IMG/VR virus record: IMGVR_UViG_3300047462_000154
Location: 62,001-126,000 of that record
Reading direction: 5' to 3' (one strand)
Source of the DNA: a virus
DNA: 64,000 nucleotides
Position 1 is the stretch's first letter. Every line of letters starts with the position of its first letter. The notes beneath the pieces were generated by a model. It had not been told where the DNA came from. It was given only the letters and a program-made list of their open reading frames with translations, and did no database searches. Positions 49,448 to 58,861 of the stretch are shown here, one piece after another. Made by a program: the position numbers and the translations under genes.

Positions 49448-52398
49448 GCACAGGTGTACCAAAAGGATATGTTGGAAAATTAGTTCCGAATGACAATACA
49501 AATAACGGCAATATAGTATCTACTGGTGGTTCGACTGGACAATCTCAACAACAAGCAGCAAATCAAGCTGTTCAAACAACATTAGCCAATGGCGGAACAC
49601 AAACACAAGCAACCGCTGATGCAGTTTTAAATAATCCACCAAGTTCTGCTCCTGGTGGAACAACATCTCCATTACCATCACCAAATACAACGCCACCAGA
49701 AGCAGCTTCAAGCGATTCTGGCGGGTCACCTACTGGTTCTAATGGTTCTTATCAATTTGTTTCACAAGCGGCTGCTACAGCCATTACAGAAGCTATTTTG
49801 AATGGTTCTGGAACACCTAACATTTTAAATTTATATCAAAATGTTACTTATCATTTTCGATTTTTTACATTGAATGATATAAATTTATATGAAACTGTTA
49901 AAACACCACCAACATCTGCTGAATTTTTTAATGCGATTATTCCAGACCCAAATCAACCAATTGGTGTTGCATCATCTAATAATGGAAAAATATCTACAGT
50001 TATTGTGGCTGAATCTGGTGCAACAATTTACAATATTAAAAATGTAGAATTTATATCAATGATTGGTCCAAATATTGATACCAGAAATGTCAACATTGGA
50101 ACATTTACAATGACAATCGTTGAACCATTAGGGGGTAGTTTTTTAACTGCATTGAAAGCTGCATCTGATGCTGTTGCGAATAGTAATTTTAAAAATTGTT
50201 TTTATTATCTTGAATTGACATTTAAAGCCTATGATACATCTGGTAATCAAGTAACCAATATATTTCCATCATCATTTCCAAATTCAACAACAGCATTCCC
50301 TTTAACTTTACAACAAGGTGATAGATGGATTTGGGAAGTGCAAATTACTGATATTGATATTTCAATTGATGCTGGTGGTGGAACATATGTGTTAACGTTG
50401 ATTTTGAGTGATAGTATGGCATTGGATGATGAAATTCATGCTGTTCCAGAAACAATTAGTGCAACAGGAAATACGTTAGGAGAATATTTTACTTATCTTG
50501 GTGCGGCATTAACAGCCAGTTGGGCAACACGATATGGTAATCAAGATGTATCATATGGCGACACAAAAAATGATATTCCTGCATTTAAATTTTTTCCAAT
50601 TCAATTAAATGGAACATCTTCATATGATAATATTGCAAATGGTGCAGACCCGGCAACATTTCAAATCATTGACCCAAGTTATCCAAATGTTCAACCACAA
50701 CAAACAAAAGATACTGAATTAGAAAATGGTTATATTAGAGGATATATTCAGCCAGGAGTAACAATTGAAAAAATAATTGAATCTGCTATTGGTGCAACAA
50801 AACAAGGGCAAACTCTTGGTATTGGGGGCAAAAATCCATATACAGGAGAATCAAATTCTGGTTCTACACAACCATCAGAAAGTATCATATTTAGAACAAT
50901 TCCTACCGTTATTATTACAGGATATAATATAATCTCAGGTAGATATATTATTACTGTAACGTTTAATATTATTCCATATTATACACAATATCCAATATTG
51001 TCTCCTATACAAACCCAAAACCAAACGTCCCAACAAGCATTAACAAATTTAATCAAAAGAGGATTGTTACAGAAAAAATACGAATACATTTATACTGGAT
51101 TAAATACTGAAATTTTGAATTTGAATATACAATTAAATGCTAAATGGAATGCTGTATTACCAACCAACTATGGTTTATTAAGCAACGCTGCTTCTGTTGC
51201 CCCTGGTAAAAGTATTGGCGCAAATAGTCCAAAAAACGCAACAAATCAACAAACTGCTGCAACAGCAAAATTAAGCCAATCGGCTATTTTGTATTCACAA
51301 GCAACACAAATTCAAACAGTTCTTTTACCACAATTAAATTCTTTAATGCAAGAAGCTACATCAGCTTTAGGACAAAATTCATTATCTAATTCAAGTGATG
51401 CAACTACTTCAAATAATTCAAATAATGCTCAAACTGTTAATAATTTGTTACCACAAATAACAAATTATAATCAAACAGCGGCATCATATAATTTAAAAAA
51501 TCCAACTAATCAAGTTCAACTTCTCGCTACACCAAAACTAAATTCTTCATTGGAAAGTGTATCCGCCAATATTAGTTCCGTAGCAAATTCTACAGGAAAT
51601 GTTGGGGTAGCAACAACAAATGCGTTTAATAAATCAAATAATACATCAATACCAGAAGTTTCAGTTCCAGCAAATTCGGTTTCATTTGCAGAAAATTTAG
51701 TAATATCACAAGGAGGAACATATGGCACATTCATGTTTCCAGTTACATTTAGCCAAAGTTATCGAGACGTAACCGAACAAACAGGAATAAATTTTGTAAA
51801 TGATCTTGATAATGATAGAACATTATTAGGCGCAGTATTAAATCAAATGTATGATTATTCAGCAAATCCTTTAATGTCAATAGATTTAACTATCAAATTG
51901 GACCCTTATTTTTTGGGCGAAACAAATTTATCCAAATGTGTTTATTTAAGGGGTAAAGGAACACCACCACCAGCAGAATCATATCAACCATCACAATTAT
52001 TTGGAGAAATGAATTTTGTATTGGCATTCAATATTCCATATCAAGTATCATCAAATCAAAGCAATATATACCAACCACAATTAGAAAAAGATGAAGCATA
52101 TACTGGTGTTTATATTATTACTCAAATAAAAAATACATTTGAAGACGGACAAATGACCCAAACATTAACAGGTAAAAGACAACCATTAATCAGCCTATTA
52201 AACGCACAAGGATTATCTACATCTTCAACTCTACCAGATGGTTCGCAAGGCGATACTGGTGCAAGTTCATCACCACAACAACAATCTACGCCATTACCAC
52301 CACCAGAAGCGCCACCACCACCACCAACAGTGGCACCACCAGTTGATAATACTTCTGCAACAATTAATCCAGATATTGGTGATGACCCTGCCGGATAA
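49444..52398 (+). CDS. Large baseplate hub-region structural protein
   Basis: A 984-residue protein. N-terminal 110 residues are Gln/Asn/Pro-rich low complexity; about 130-520 contain FFTLNDINLYETVKTPP and FTMTIVEPLGGSFLTAL, with beta-domain spacing typical of hub proteins; about 530-740 are Asn/Gln-rich. The C-terminal part (MSIDLTIKLDPYFLGE..., YTGVYIITQIKNTFEDGQMTQTLTGKR) has the GxY-x-V...NTF-x-x-GQ-x-TQTL signature of gp27-like hub domains, and the tail is proline-rich. Probably the hub or its adaptor that carries gp5. Confidence 0.65.
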   Translation: MSTGVPKGYVGKLVPNDNTNNGNIVSTGGSTGQSQQQAANQAVQTTLANGGTQTQATADAVLNNPPSSAPGGTTSPLPSPNTTPPEAASSDSGGSPTGSNGSYQFVSQAAATAITEAILNGSGTPNILNLYQNVTYHFRFFTLNDINLYETVKTPPTSAEFFNAIIPDPNQPIGVASSNNGKISTVIVAESGATIYNIKNVEFISMIGPNIDTRNVNIGTFTMTIVEPLGGSFLTALKAASDAVANSNFKNCFYYLELTFKAYDTSGNQVTNIFPSSFPNSTTAFPLTLQQGDRWIWEVQITDIDISIDAGGGTYVLTLILSDSMALDDEIHAVPETISATGNTLGEYFTYLGAALTASWATRYGNQDVSYGDTKNDIPAFKFFPIQLNGTSSYDNIANGADPATFQIIDPSYPNVQPQQTKDTELENGYIRGYIQPGVTIEKIIESAIGATKQGQTLGIGGKNPYTGESNSGSTQPSESIIFRTIPTVIITGYNIISGRYIITVTFNIIPYYTQYPILSPIQTQNQTSQQALTNLIKRGLLQKKYEYIYTGLNTEILNLNIQLNAKWNAVLPTNYGLLSNAASVAPGKSIGANSPKNATNQQTAATAKLSQSAILYSQATQIQTVLLPQLNSLMQEATSALGQNSLSNSSDATTSNNSNNAQTVNNLLPQITNYNQTAASYNLKNPTNQVQLLATPKLNSSLESVSANISSVANSTGNVGVATTNAFNKSNNTSIPEVSVPANSVSFAENLVISQGGTYGTFMFPVTFSQSYRDVTEQTGINFVNDLDNDRTLLGAVLNQMYDYSANPLMSIDLTIKLDPYFLGETNLSKCVYLRGKGTPPPAESYQPSQLFGEMNFVLAFNIPYQVSSNQSNIYQPQLEKDEAYTGVYIITQIKNTFEDGQMTQTLTGKRQPLISLLNAQGLSTSSTLPDGSQGDTGASSSPQQQSTPLPPPEAPPPPPTVAPPVDNTSATINPDIGDDPAG

Positions 52399-52461
52399 TA
52401 TTTATATTGTGTTTTAATATAAATTTTTGATAAAATAATAAAAATAAAAAGATTAAAAATT

Positions 52462-53466
52462 ATGAAATTAAATAAGGAACGAGAAAAAAATATATCTTAT
52501 GAAATTTTAATTACTTTTTTGGATTATAGTCCAGAAACGGGGGAGTTTGTTTGGAAAAAAAGATTACAAGATAAATCTGGTTTCAATAAAAAATATGCTG
52601 GAAAAAAAGCTGGTAGTATTTCAGATTATGGATATTTAACAATACGTTTATTTAAATCAACGTGGTTTGCTCATAGACTTGCTTGGGTTTTTGCGTATAA
52701 AAAATTTCCTGAAAATACAATTGACCATATCAACAATATCAGATTGGACAATAGAATTTCTAATTTAAGAGATGTTTCAGTGTTAGAAAATAATAACAAT
52801 GCAAAATTACCATCATCTGGACACAAATGGATTTACGAAGATACATATGGTTATGAAATTAGATATAAAACAAAAAATGTTGGATGGTCTAAAACTTTAG
52901 AAGAAGCTAAAAATATTCTTGAAAATTATTTAAAAAATATTCCAAAACAAGATATAGAAGAACTTGAAAAAGTTAGAAAAATAAAAAATGAAAAAAGACA
53001 AGAAAAAATCTCACGAGAAAATTTATTAGAAAGATATTTTTATGAAAAAGAAACGGGGAAATGGTATTTTAAAAAAAATGGCAAATTGCTCAAAGGCAAC
53101 ATAACAACTGCTGGTTATAATGTTATTCACATAGATGAAAAACCATATTTTTCTCACATTTTAGCTTGGTATTATATGACTGGAGAATGGTCAAATCCAC
53201 CAGGATTTGTAATTGACCATATAAATTGTAACAGAGCAGATAATAGATTTGAAAATTTAAGAAAAATTTCTCATTCTGAAAATTCTTTTAATACAAAATC
53301 TAAAAATGAATTTACTGGAGTTTTCTATAAAAACAATAATTGGGCTTTTCAAATTAGTATAAACAAAAAAAGAATTAGAAAACAAGGTTTCAAAACAAAA
53401 GAAGAAGCAAGAGATACAAGAAATGCTTTAATTTTAGAAAATGGATGGATTAACAATGGTTGCTAA
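52462..53466 (+). CDS. Free-standing double HNH homing endonuclease
   Basis: A 334-residue protein with two HNH units: HRLAWVF...IDHINNIRLDNRISNLRD (about 70-105) and SHILAWYY...IDHINCNRADNRFENLRK (about 232-270), each followed by an N-rich ENNNN/ENSFN end. The C-terminus has an AP2-like GVFYKNNNWAFQISINKK DNA-binding module (about 288-325). Free-standing HNH genes of this type cut intron-less or inteinless alleles and spread by copying. It splits the baseplate operon and overlaps the gp5 start by 11 bases. Confidence 0.88.
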   Translation: MKLNKEREKNISYEILITFLDYSPETGEFVWKKRLQDKSGFNKKYAGKKAGSISDYGYLTIRLFKSTWFAHRLAWVFAYKKFPENTIDHINNIRLDNRISNLRDVSVLENNNNAKLPSSGHKWIYEDTYGYEIRYKTKNVGWSKTLEEAKNILENYLKNIPKQDIEELEKVRKIKNEKRQEKISRENLLERYFYEKETGKWYFKKNGKLLKGNITTAGYNVIHIDEKPYFSHILAWYYMTGEWSNPPGFVIDHINCNRADNRFENLRKISHSENSFNTKSKNEFTGVFYKNNNWAFQISINKKRIRKQGFKTKEEARDTRNALILENGWINNGC

Positions 53467-55591
53467 TAGTAGAGTGCCAAGAGGATATAATACCACTTCT
53501 GATTCAATGAAAATTAGAAATAATTCGATTTATTTGGGTTTCATTAAAGAAAATTCTGATGCACAACGCATGGGGCGCTTAAAAGTTTGGATTCCAGAAT
53601 TAGGTTCTTCATCTGCTGATGACCCAAATGGGTGGATTATTGTTTCATATGCAAGCATGTTTGCTGGTGCAACAAATCCAGCAGATGTTAATGGTTCATC
53701 ACAAACAATGTCTGGTTCACAACAATCTTATGGTTGGTGGGGAATTCCGCCAGATATTAATAACCAAGTATTGGTTTGTTTTGTTAATGGTGAAATATCA
53801 AGAGGATATTGGTTTGCATGTGTTTATCAACAAAACATGAACCATATGATTCCTGGAATTGCTTGTAATATTCCTACAACACAAACTGCTGGCAATACAT
53901 ATCTTCCACCTGTTGTTGAATATAATAAAATAAATCAAACAGACCCAGATAATCCGAGAAGACCGCCATTCACGCCATTGGCAAATGGACTGGTTACAGA
54001 GGGGCTACAGGCTGACCCTGAACGCGGACCATCATCTACGTCAGCAAGAAGGGAAGCCCCTTCAGCGGTCTTTGGATACCTTACACCACGTGGCAATACA
54101 ATTCATGTTGATGATAATCCAGAAAATGAATTTATTAGATTAAGAACAAGAAGTGGGACACAAATTTTAATCGATGAAACCACTGGTATGGTTTATATAA
54201 ATTCTAAATTAGGTAATGCTTGGTTAGAAGTTTCTGATGCTGGTGTAGATGTATATTCAGCAAATTCTGTATCTATTCGTGCACAACAAGATTTTAATGT
54301 AAGAGCCGATAGAAATATTATTTTTGATGCTGGTGGAAGTATTTTATTAAAAGCTGCACAAGATGTTAATATCCAATCAGCGAATGATATTGTTCTTGGT
54401 TCTGGAAATCAATTGGTATTATCATCTGTGAACAATACAAGTTTAACGGTTGGTTCTGATTTTAATTTAAGTGTAAGTGGGGATTTTGCAACACAAACAG
54501 GTGGTAATTTAACAGAAAGTGTTGGTGCTGATATTGTAAGAAATGCAATTAATATTTTAGATAATTCTGGTAATGCACCAAATGTAAATCCAAATGTTGC
54601 GGTTGTGCCTCAACCAAAGAATTTACCAGATATTCAATCAGGAGCATTATCAACTTTAGAAAGCATTGTTAGTAGAATGCCTACACACGAACCAGCGTCT
54701 TCAGTGCATCCAGCATTTGGTGTGCCATTAACATCTGGTGAAGCAGATTTTCCACCAAATCAAGGACAAGGTTCGGCTGGTGGTGCAACAGGAACAGTAA
54801 CTAAAACTGTTGCAACCGGAACTGGCAATCAAAATATCAAAACAAATTTGGCAGCGGGATGCCAAAGCGGAGTATCAACTGTACCTGTTCCAACAGAATC
54901 TTGGAATGCTATTAAAGCAGGCAGTGCAGCATCGGGTGCAGATTTTGGAACCATGGCTGCTATTGCACAAGTAGAATCTGGTTTTCAACCTAATGCATAT
55001 AATCCTTCAAGTGCCACTGGAATGTTTCAATTTGAAGGAAGAACATGGACCGAAATGGTAACTAAGTATGGAAGTCAATATAATTTATCAGAAGGTAATA
55101 TTACAGACCCAGTAGCAAACGCCACTGCTGGTGGTTTATATGCAAATCAAAATGCACAAACTTTGTCTAATAATGGTGTTGCAAATTCTTCATCTGCTGG
55201 GAATCTGTACCTTAGTCATTTACTCGGTCCTGGCGGCGCAACAACAGTTATTGATGCTGTTGCGACAAATCCAAATGCACCTATTTCAAGTTTACCATCT
55301 GGAACATACAATAATATTCAAAACAACCCGTCTTGGCTCAACGGTAACCAATCGGGAGTTAATTTAGGCAGTGACCCAACCGTTGGTGATTATTATAATA
55401 ACTTAACAGGGCATATGAATGCATTAGCATCTGCTTATGATTCCCAAGCTGGATTGCCAGCACCATGCGATAGACAAAACTCAACATCAACAAGTGGAAC
55501 AACTGGCGCATCTACAAATTCAACCACTTCTGCTACTGGTGCATCATCTACTGGTGCAGCAATTGGAGTTTTAGGAAGCGGAGACCAATGA
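53456..55591 (+). CDS. 5: Baseplate hub spike gp5 with lytic transglycosylase domain
   Basis: About 711 residues from ATG 53456; 53441 is an earlier start inside the HNH gene. Residues about 18-170 are the gp5/VgrG OB fold (NSIYLGFIKENSDAQRMGRLKVWIPE, WWGIPPDINNQVLVCF). Residues about 200-370 are beta-helix repeats (DVYSANSVSIRAQQDF). Residues about 480-660 are an SLT-type lytic transglycosylase with the catalytic Glu507 in AQVESGF and SATGMFQFEGRTW. T4 gp5 carries a lysozyme in the middle instead; here the wall-cutting domain is C-terminal. It would pierce the host peptidoglycan at injection. Confidence 0.85.
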   Translation: MVANSRVPRGYNTTSDSMKIRNNSIYLGFIKENSDAQRMGRLKVWIPELGSSSADDPNGWIIVSYASMFAGATNPADVNGSSQTMSGSQQSYGWWGIPPDINNQVLVCFVNGEISRGYWFACVYQQNMNHMIPGIACNIPTTQTAGNTYLPPVVEYNKINQTDPDNPRRPPFTPLANGLVTEGLQADPERGPSSTSARREAPSAVFGYLTPRGNTIHVDDNPENEFIRLRTRSGTQILIDETTGMVYINSKLGNAWLEVSDAGVDVYSANSVSIRAQQDFNVRADRNIIFDAGGSILLKAAQDVNIQSANDIVLGSGNQLVLSSVNNTSLTVGSDFNLSVSGDFATQTGGNLTESVGADIVRNAINILDNSGNAPNVNPNVAVVPQPKNLPDIQSGALSTLESIVSRMPTHEPASSVHPAFGVPLTSGEADFPPNQGQGSAGGATGTVTKTVATGTGNQNIKTNLAAGCQSGVSTVPVPTESWNAIKAGSAASGADFGTMAAIAQVESGFQPNAYNPSSATGMFQFEGRTWTEMVTKYGSQYNLSEGNITDPVANATAGGLYANQNAQTLSNNGVANSSSAGNLYLSHLLGPGGATTVIDAVATNPNAPISSLPSGTYNNIQNNPSWLNGNQSGVNLGSDPTVGDYYNNLTGHMNALASAYDSQAGLPAPCDRQNSTSTSGTTGASTNSTTSATGASSTGAAIGVLGSGDQ

Positions 55592-55602
55592 ATATGAATT
55601 TA

Positions 55603-56892
55603 TTAATCATCGCTTGACGCTAATTCTTCGGCTTTTGGAATTACGTTTTTGACCATATTTTGAATTTTTTTAGTATATTTATTTCCAGTAGAATCATATG
55701 CAACCAATGTTCTTGCTAACAATATTGGATTTAATTCATCACCATGTTTTCTCATATAATATCTTGCTTGTCTAAATTTTTTATAAGCAGGATTTGTATT
55801 TAAATTATGCATATAAGCTTGAACAGATTGATTTATATTTGCATAAGATGCAAAATCATTTGAATCTCTTGAAGCTTTTTGACCAAATAAAGAATGATTA
55901 TTTACAGCAAATTTAGAACTGCCCCATCCGCTTTCTAATGCGGCTTGTGATAATGTTAAAACTGTTGGAATTACATCAACTCTTGATAATAATTCCTTGA
56001 TATCATTTGACCCATATTTTTTGGATATTAATTGAAATTTTGCTGTTTGATGATTATCTAGATTTGACTTATTTTCAATATGGATAAGAAAATTTCTATC
56101 TGATAAAATACTATCATTTTCTTTATCGATTAGGGGTTTTATTTTAAGAATGAATGCTTTTTTGATTTGTTCTGGAGTTTGTTGCACTGTATTCGATTGA
56201 TTTGGTTTTTCGCTTTGCATCATGGTATCTAATGTATTGATTGATGGTGCATCGCCTTCATCGGAAGTATGGGCAACAGCGTGATGTAAAACTGGTGCTG
56301 GTGGATTGGCGAATTTGTATAATGAATTACCACCCATACCTAAACCTAATGCGAGTGCTGCTGAACCTAATGTTTTACCAAATGATGCTTCTTCCAAAGT
56401 TATTTGTAAATCATTATAATTTTTCCATAATACTAAAACATCACCACCATTTGGATAATTTGTAAGCATACCATCAAAATTTAACACATGTTGAAAATAT
56501 GTAGAAATTCTTGAAATTAATTTTTTTCTATCTACATTAATAATTGAATAGCCATCTGTAGCCCACCATAAAAAATTATATTTTCCTTCAACGTTTGGAA
56601 TCACAATTGAAGGAAATATGGAAAATATATTTTTTAAATCTGTGTCATTTAATTTATAATTTTTTGGTGCTATTTTTAACCAATTTGGAATAACAACTTT
56701 ATATAAATTTGGTCCATATTTTTTTGCATATTCTTTATTTTTATAAAAATATATTCCTTTTCCTAATAGAGAAAATGAATCTTCATCAACGTTAAAATAT
56801 TGAAATACAGCGTTGCTTCCATGATAAAATATTGAAGATTTTTTTATTTCTTCTAAAAATAATTCATCATCAAAAAACTCTTCAATTAACAT
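55603..56892 (-). CDS. ADP-ribosyltransferase-glucosaminidase fusion, probable packaged effector
   Basis: A 429-residue protein. It starts MLIEEFFDDE, like the start of T4 Alt. Residues about 21-155 are an H-Y-E-type ADP-ribosyltransferase-like domain: IFYHGSNAVF (His24), GKGIYFYKNKEYAKKYG (Tyr48) and LYKVVIP. A Gly/Ala-rich hydrophobic stretch (about 170-190) follows. Residues about 300-429 are a Bax/GH73-type glucosaminidase (TLSQAALESGWG, NNHSLFGQK, YMHNLNTNPAYKKF). The fusion suggests a virion protein that acts on cell wall and host proteins. The acceptor glutamate of the ART part could not be fixed. AAAGGG lies about nine bases before the ATG. Confidence 0.75.
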   Translation of the reverse strand: MLIEEFFDDELFLEEIKKSSIFYHGSNAVFQYFNVDEDSFSLLGKGIYFYKNKEYAKKYGPNLYKVVIPNWLKIAPKNYKLNDTDLKNIFSIFPSIVIPNVEGKYNFLWWATDGYSIINVDRKKLISRISTYFQHVLNFDGMLTNYPNGGDVLVLWKNYNDLQITLEEASFGKTLGSAALALGLGMGGNSLYKFANPPAPVLHHAVAHTSDEGDAPSINTLDTMMQSEKPNQSNTVQQTPEQIKKAFILKIKPLIDKENDSILSDRNFLIHIENKSNLDNHQTAKFQLISKKYGSNDIKELLSRVDVIPTVLTLSQAALESGWGSSKFAVNNHSLFGQKASRDSNDFASYANINQSVQAYMHNLNTNPAYKKFRQARYYMRKHGDELNPILLARTLVAYDSTGNKYTKKIQNMVKNVIPKAEELASSDD

Positions 56893-56908
56893 ATTAAACC
56901 CTTTATTT

Positions 56909-56916
56909 TATTTATT
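56909..56916 (-). promoter_or_regulatory. Late promoter variant AATAAATA
   Basis: Reverse-strand octamer 17 bases before ATG 56892, overlapping the stop of the kinase-like gene; followed by AAAGGG. Confidence 0.45.
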
Positions 56917-57514
56917 AATAAAACGGGTCTGTGAAAACGTAAGTATTTCCGCGTTTCATTATATTTGATGGCGCTAGATCATCTTTCAAATCATTATTTA
57001 TCATAAAAATTGCCATTTTTTCTAACGTAGACGCCAAAGAATCAGGAACACGACTTTTATATTTTTCCAATTCTTGTAATAGAAGTTTCCTTCTATATTT
57101 TTCTGCTAAATGATTTTCTTCCATTGGTTCTAATTTATATTCTTCTATTGCAACCAAAATAGAAAATAAATTATTAATTATATAAACTTCGTCATCGTCA
57201 TTTGTTATTTCTTCTAATTTTTCCATTCTTATAGCAAGAAAATCAGAATTTATTTTTACTATTTTTCCTTTGAATACTGGAAGATTTTCATTACCAGGAT
57301 TTTGTTTACAAAAATTTAAAAATTCTAAATACGCCGAGTCATTGATATTAAATAATTTTAAAACAAATTGGTCATTTGGTTTATGATAAACGATTGAATG
57401 TCCTTTTCCGCCTGCTTTTCCACCACCGATTCTTTGATAACCAGCGTTTGCTAATTTTTCATCAGCATCTTGAAAACTGATATCGCTTTCTGTAAGAATT
57501 TCAGAAAACCGCAT
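56915..57514 (-). CDS. Protein-kinase-like fold protein, probable packaged effector
   Basis: A 199-residue protein with kinase landmarks in order: Gly-rich GGGKAGGKG (30-38), Lys53 in FVLKLF, hinge-like IRMEKLEE (95-102), catalytic-loop-like KDDLAPSNIM with Asp179 and Asn184 spaced as in HRDLKPEN, and TDPF (195-198) in place of DFG. It is shorter than a canonical kinase (C-lobe truncated after TDPF). The N-terminus MRFSEILTES resembles capsid-targeting peptides cut at L-x-E. Target and activity unknown. Confidence 0.65.
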   Translation of the reverse strand: MRFSEILTESDISFQDADEKLANAGYQRIGGGKAGGKGHSIVYHKPNDQFVLKLFNINDSAYLEFLNFCKQNPGNENLPVFKGKIVKINSDFLAIRMEKLEEITNDDDEVYIINNLFSILVAIEEYKLEPMEENHLAEKYRRKLLLQELEKYKSRVPDSLASTLEKMAIFMINNDLKDDLAPSNIMKRGNTYVFTDPFY

Positions 57515-57727
57515 TTAGAATTTACCTTTTTCTTTACGACCCATAGAAATATTTTTTTGAAAACGTATATCTTTATTATTAAGGGTCCAGCATTCACCAG
57601 TTTCATTTAAAGCAACAACAAATAGTAAATCGTATTCTATACCATAATCAATTAAAAAATGTGCATAACCATCTCCCATTTGAGTTGAAACAGGAATTGG
57701 AGGATTAAGTTGTAGATGTGTTGTCAT
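57515..57727 (-). CDS. Conserved small phage protein (PIPVxT...GYAHFLIDYG)
   Basis: A 70-residue protein with PPIPVSTQMGDGYAHF, LIDYGIEYDLLFVV, TGECWTLNNKDIRFQ and a terminal MGR. I recognise this as a small conserved T4-like phage family of unknown function, usually in the baseplate region. It abuts the kinase-like gene. Reverse-strand AATAAATA near 57733 may be its late promoter. Confidence 0.75.
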   Translation of the reverse strand: MTTHLQLNPPIPVSTQMGDGYAHFLIDYGIEYDLLFVVALNETGECWTLNNKDIRFQKNISMGRKEKGKF

Positions 57728-57776
57728 AAGGATATTTATTTCTCACATATTTATTTGGGAAATAAATAAATATAAG

Positions 57777-58349
57777 ATGAAATTAACAGATTTATTTGAA
57801 TCAGATATTTGTGAATCAGTTGTGAGAATTGACCACAACGATATTAATCGTTCACCTAGAGATTTTTCAAAATCTCTAAATGTATATCATCATAATAAAG
57901 ATTGGACACATTCTGGCGCTATAGATAAAAAAATACCAAGTTTGTATAAAACAACTAAACTTACTAAGGGATTATTTGGTGGTAGTGCAAGAGACACAGC
58001 ACCTTATGTAATTCCCAGACATATCACATGGATACAATATTTTGATTCAAATAAAAATAAATCGATCGTTGTAGTCAATAAAAAAGATGAAAACGAAATT
58101 AAGAATTCTAGACCAATATTATCAACATGGGCAAAAAATAATAAATTTATTGATTTGCCTAGTGGAGAAAAACTTTCTTATGACCCTGGCAGACCAACAT
58201 CAAGAAAAATAATAAAAAATCCATTAAAATATTTAAATGATAATGGACACGAAATTATTTTTACTGATAATCTAAAAAACTATATTAAAGATTTAAAAGC
58301 ACAAGGAATCAATTTTAATATGGAAGGTGACCCTAAAGATTTTGAATAA
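57777..58349 (+). CDS. Probable packaged protein of unknown function
   Basis: A 190-residue basic protein with N-terminus MKLTDLFES, the same motif type as the two effectors upstream. The rest is alpha/beta and Lys/Asn-rich (HITWIQYFDSNKNKSIVVV, RPTSRKIIKN). No domain recognised. AATAAATA repeats sit just ahead of the ATG, so it is probably late. It is listed as an effector only because of the N-terminal motif and location. Confidence 0.6.
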   Translation: MKLTDLFESDICESVVRIDHNDINRSPRDFSKSLNVYHHNKDWTHSGAIDKKIPSLYKTTKLTKGLFGGSARDTAPYVIPRHITWIQYFDSNKNKSIVVVNKKDENEIKNSRPILSTWAKNNKFIDLPSGEKLSYDPGRPTSRKIIKNPLKYLNDNGHEIIFTDNLKNYIKDLKAQGINFNMEGDPKDFE

Positions 58350-58375
58350 ATTATTATTTTGTATGGTTTTTATTC

Positions 58376-58383
58376 GATAAATA
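58376..58383 (+). promoter_or_regulatory. Late promoter variant GATAAATA for gp25-gp6
   Basis: Octamer 30 bases before TTG 58413, with AAAGGG between. It lies inside the first part of the longer open frame, which argues against the start at 58359. Confidence 0.6.
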
Positions 58384-58412
58384 AATACAAATATAATAAA
58401 GGGTTTTATAAA

Positions 58413-58850
58413 TTGAGTGGCACTGGAATTAATAGTTATTTGAGTTTAAATAATTCATTACAAACCCAATTTGTTTTTGTTGGATTTGGTTCTGCCAATT
58501 ATTATTCAACTGGCACTTCTACATTGTATGATATTGATTTGATTAATCAGGATTTAACATATGCATTTGGGACTCGTGTTGGTGAACGAGTTATGAGACC
58601 AGATTTTGGCTGTAGAATTTGGGAATATTTTATGAATCCAATGGATGATTTTACAACTGGGCAGATTATTTCTGAAGCACAAAGAATTATTGCATTAGAC
58701 ACAAGGTTAGTTCAACAAAGTATTGACATATACGAAATACAGAACGGGATTACTGTTCAATTAACGTTGTTATATCAACCATTTAACGTAATAGGCACGT
58801 TCCAAGCAACTTTCAACGCGAACGAGAACGCATATTTTAATAGTAATTAA
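58413..58850 (+). CDS. 25: Baseplate wedge protein gp25
   Basis: About 145 residues from TTG 58413, which has AAAGGG nine bases ahead and a late promoter just before; the frame extends up to 58359 but without such signals. The core YDIDLINQDLTYAFGTRVGE, MRPDFGCRIWEY, ISEAQRIIALD is the gp25/lysozyme-like baseplate domain conserved in contractile tails, where it links sheath and wedge. T4 gp25 is about 132 residues. Confidence 0.88.
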   Translation: MSGTGINSYLSLNNSLQTQFVFVGFGSANYYSTGTSTLYDIDLINQDLTYAFGTRVGERVMRPDFGCRIWEYFMNPMDDFTTGQIISEAQRIIALDTRLVQQSIDIYEIQNGITVQLTLLYQPFNVIGTFQATFNANENAYFNSN

Positions 58851-58861
58851 GGAATAAAATT

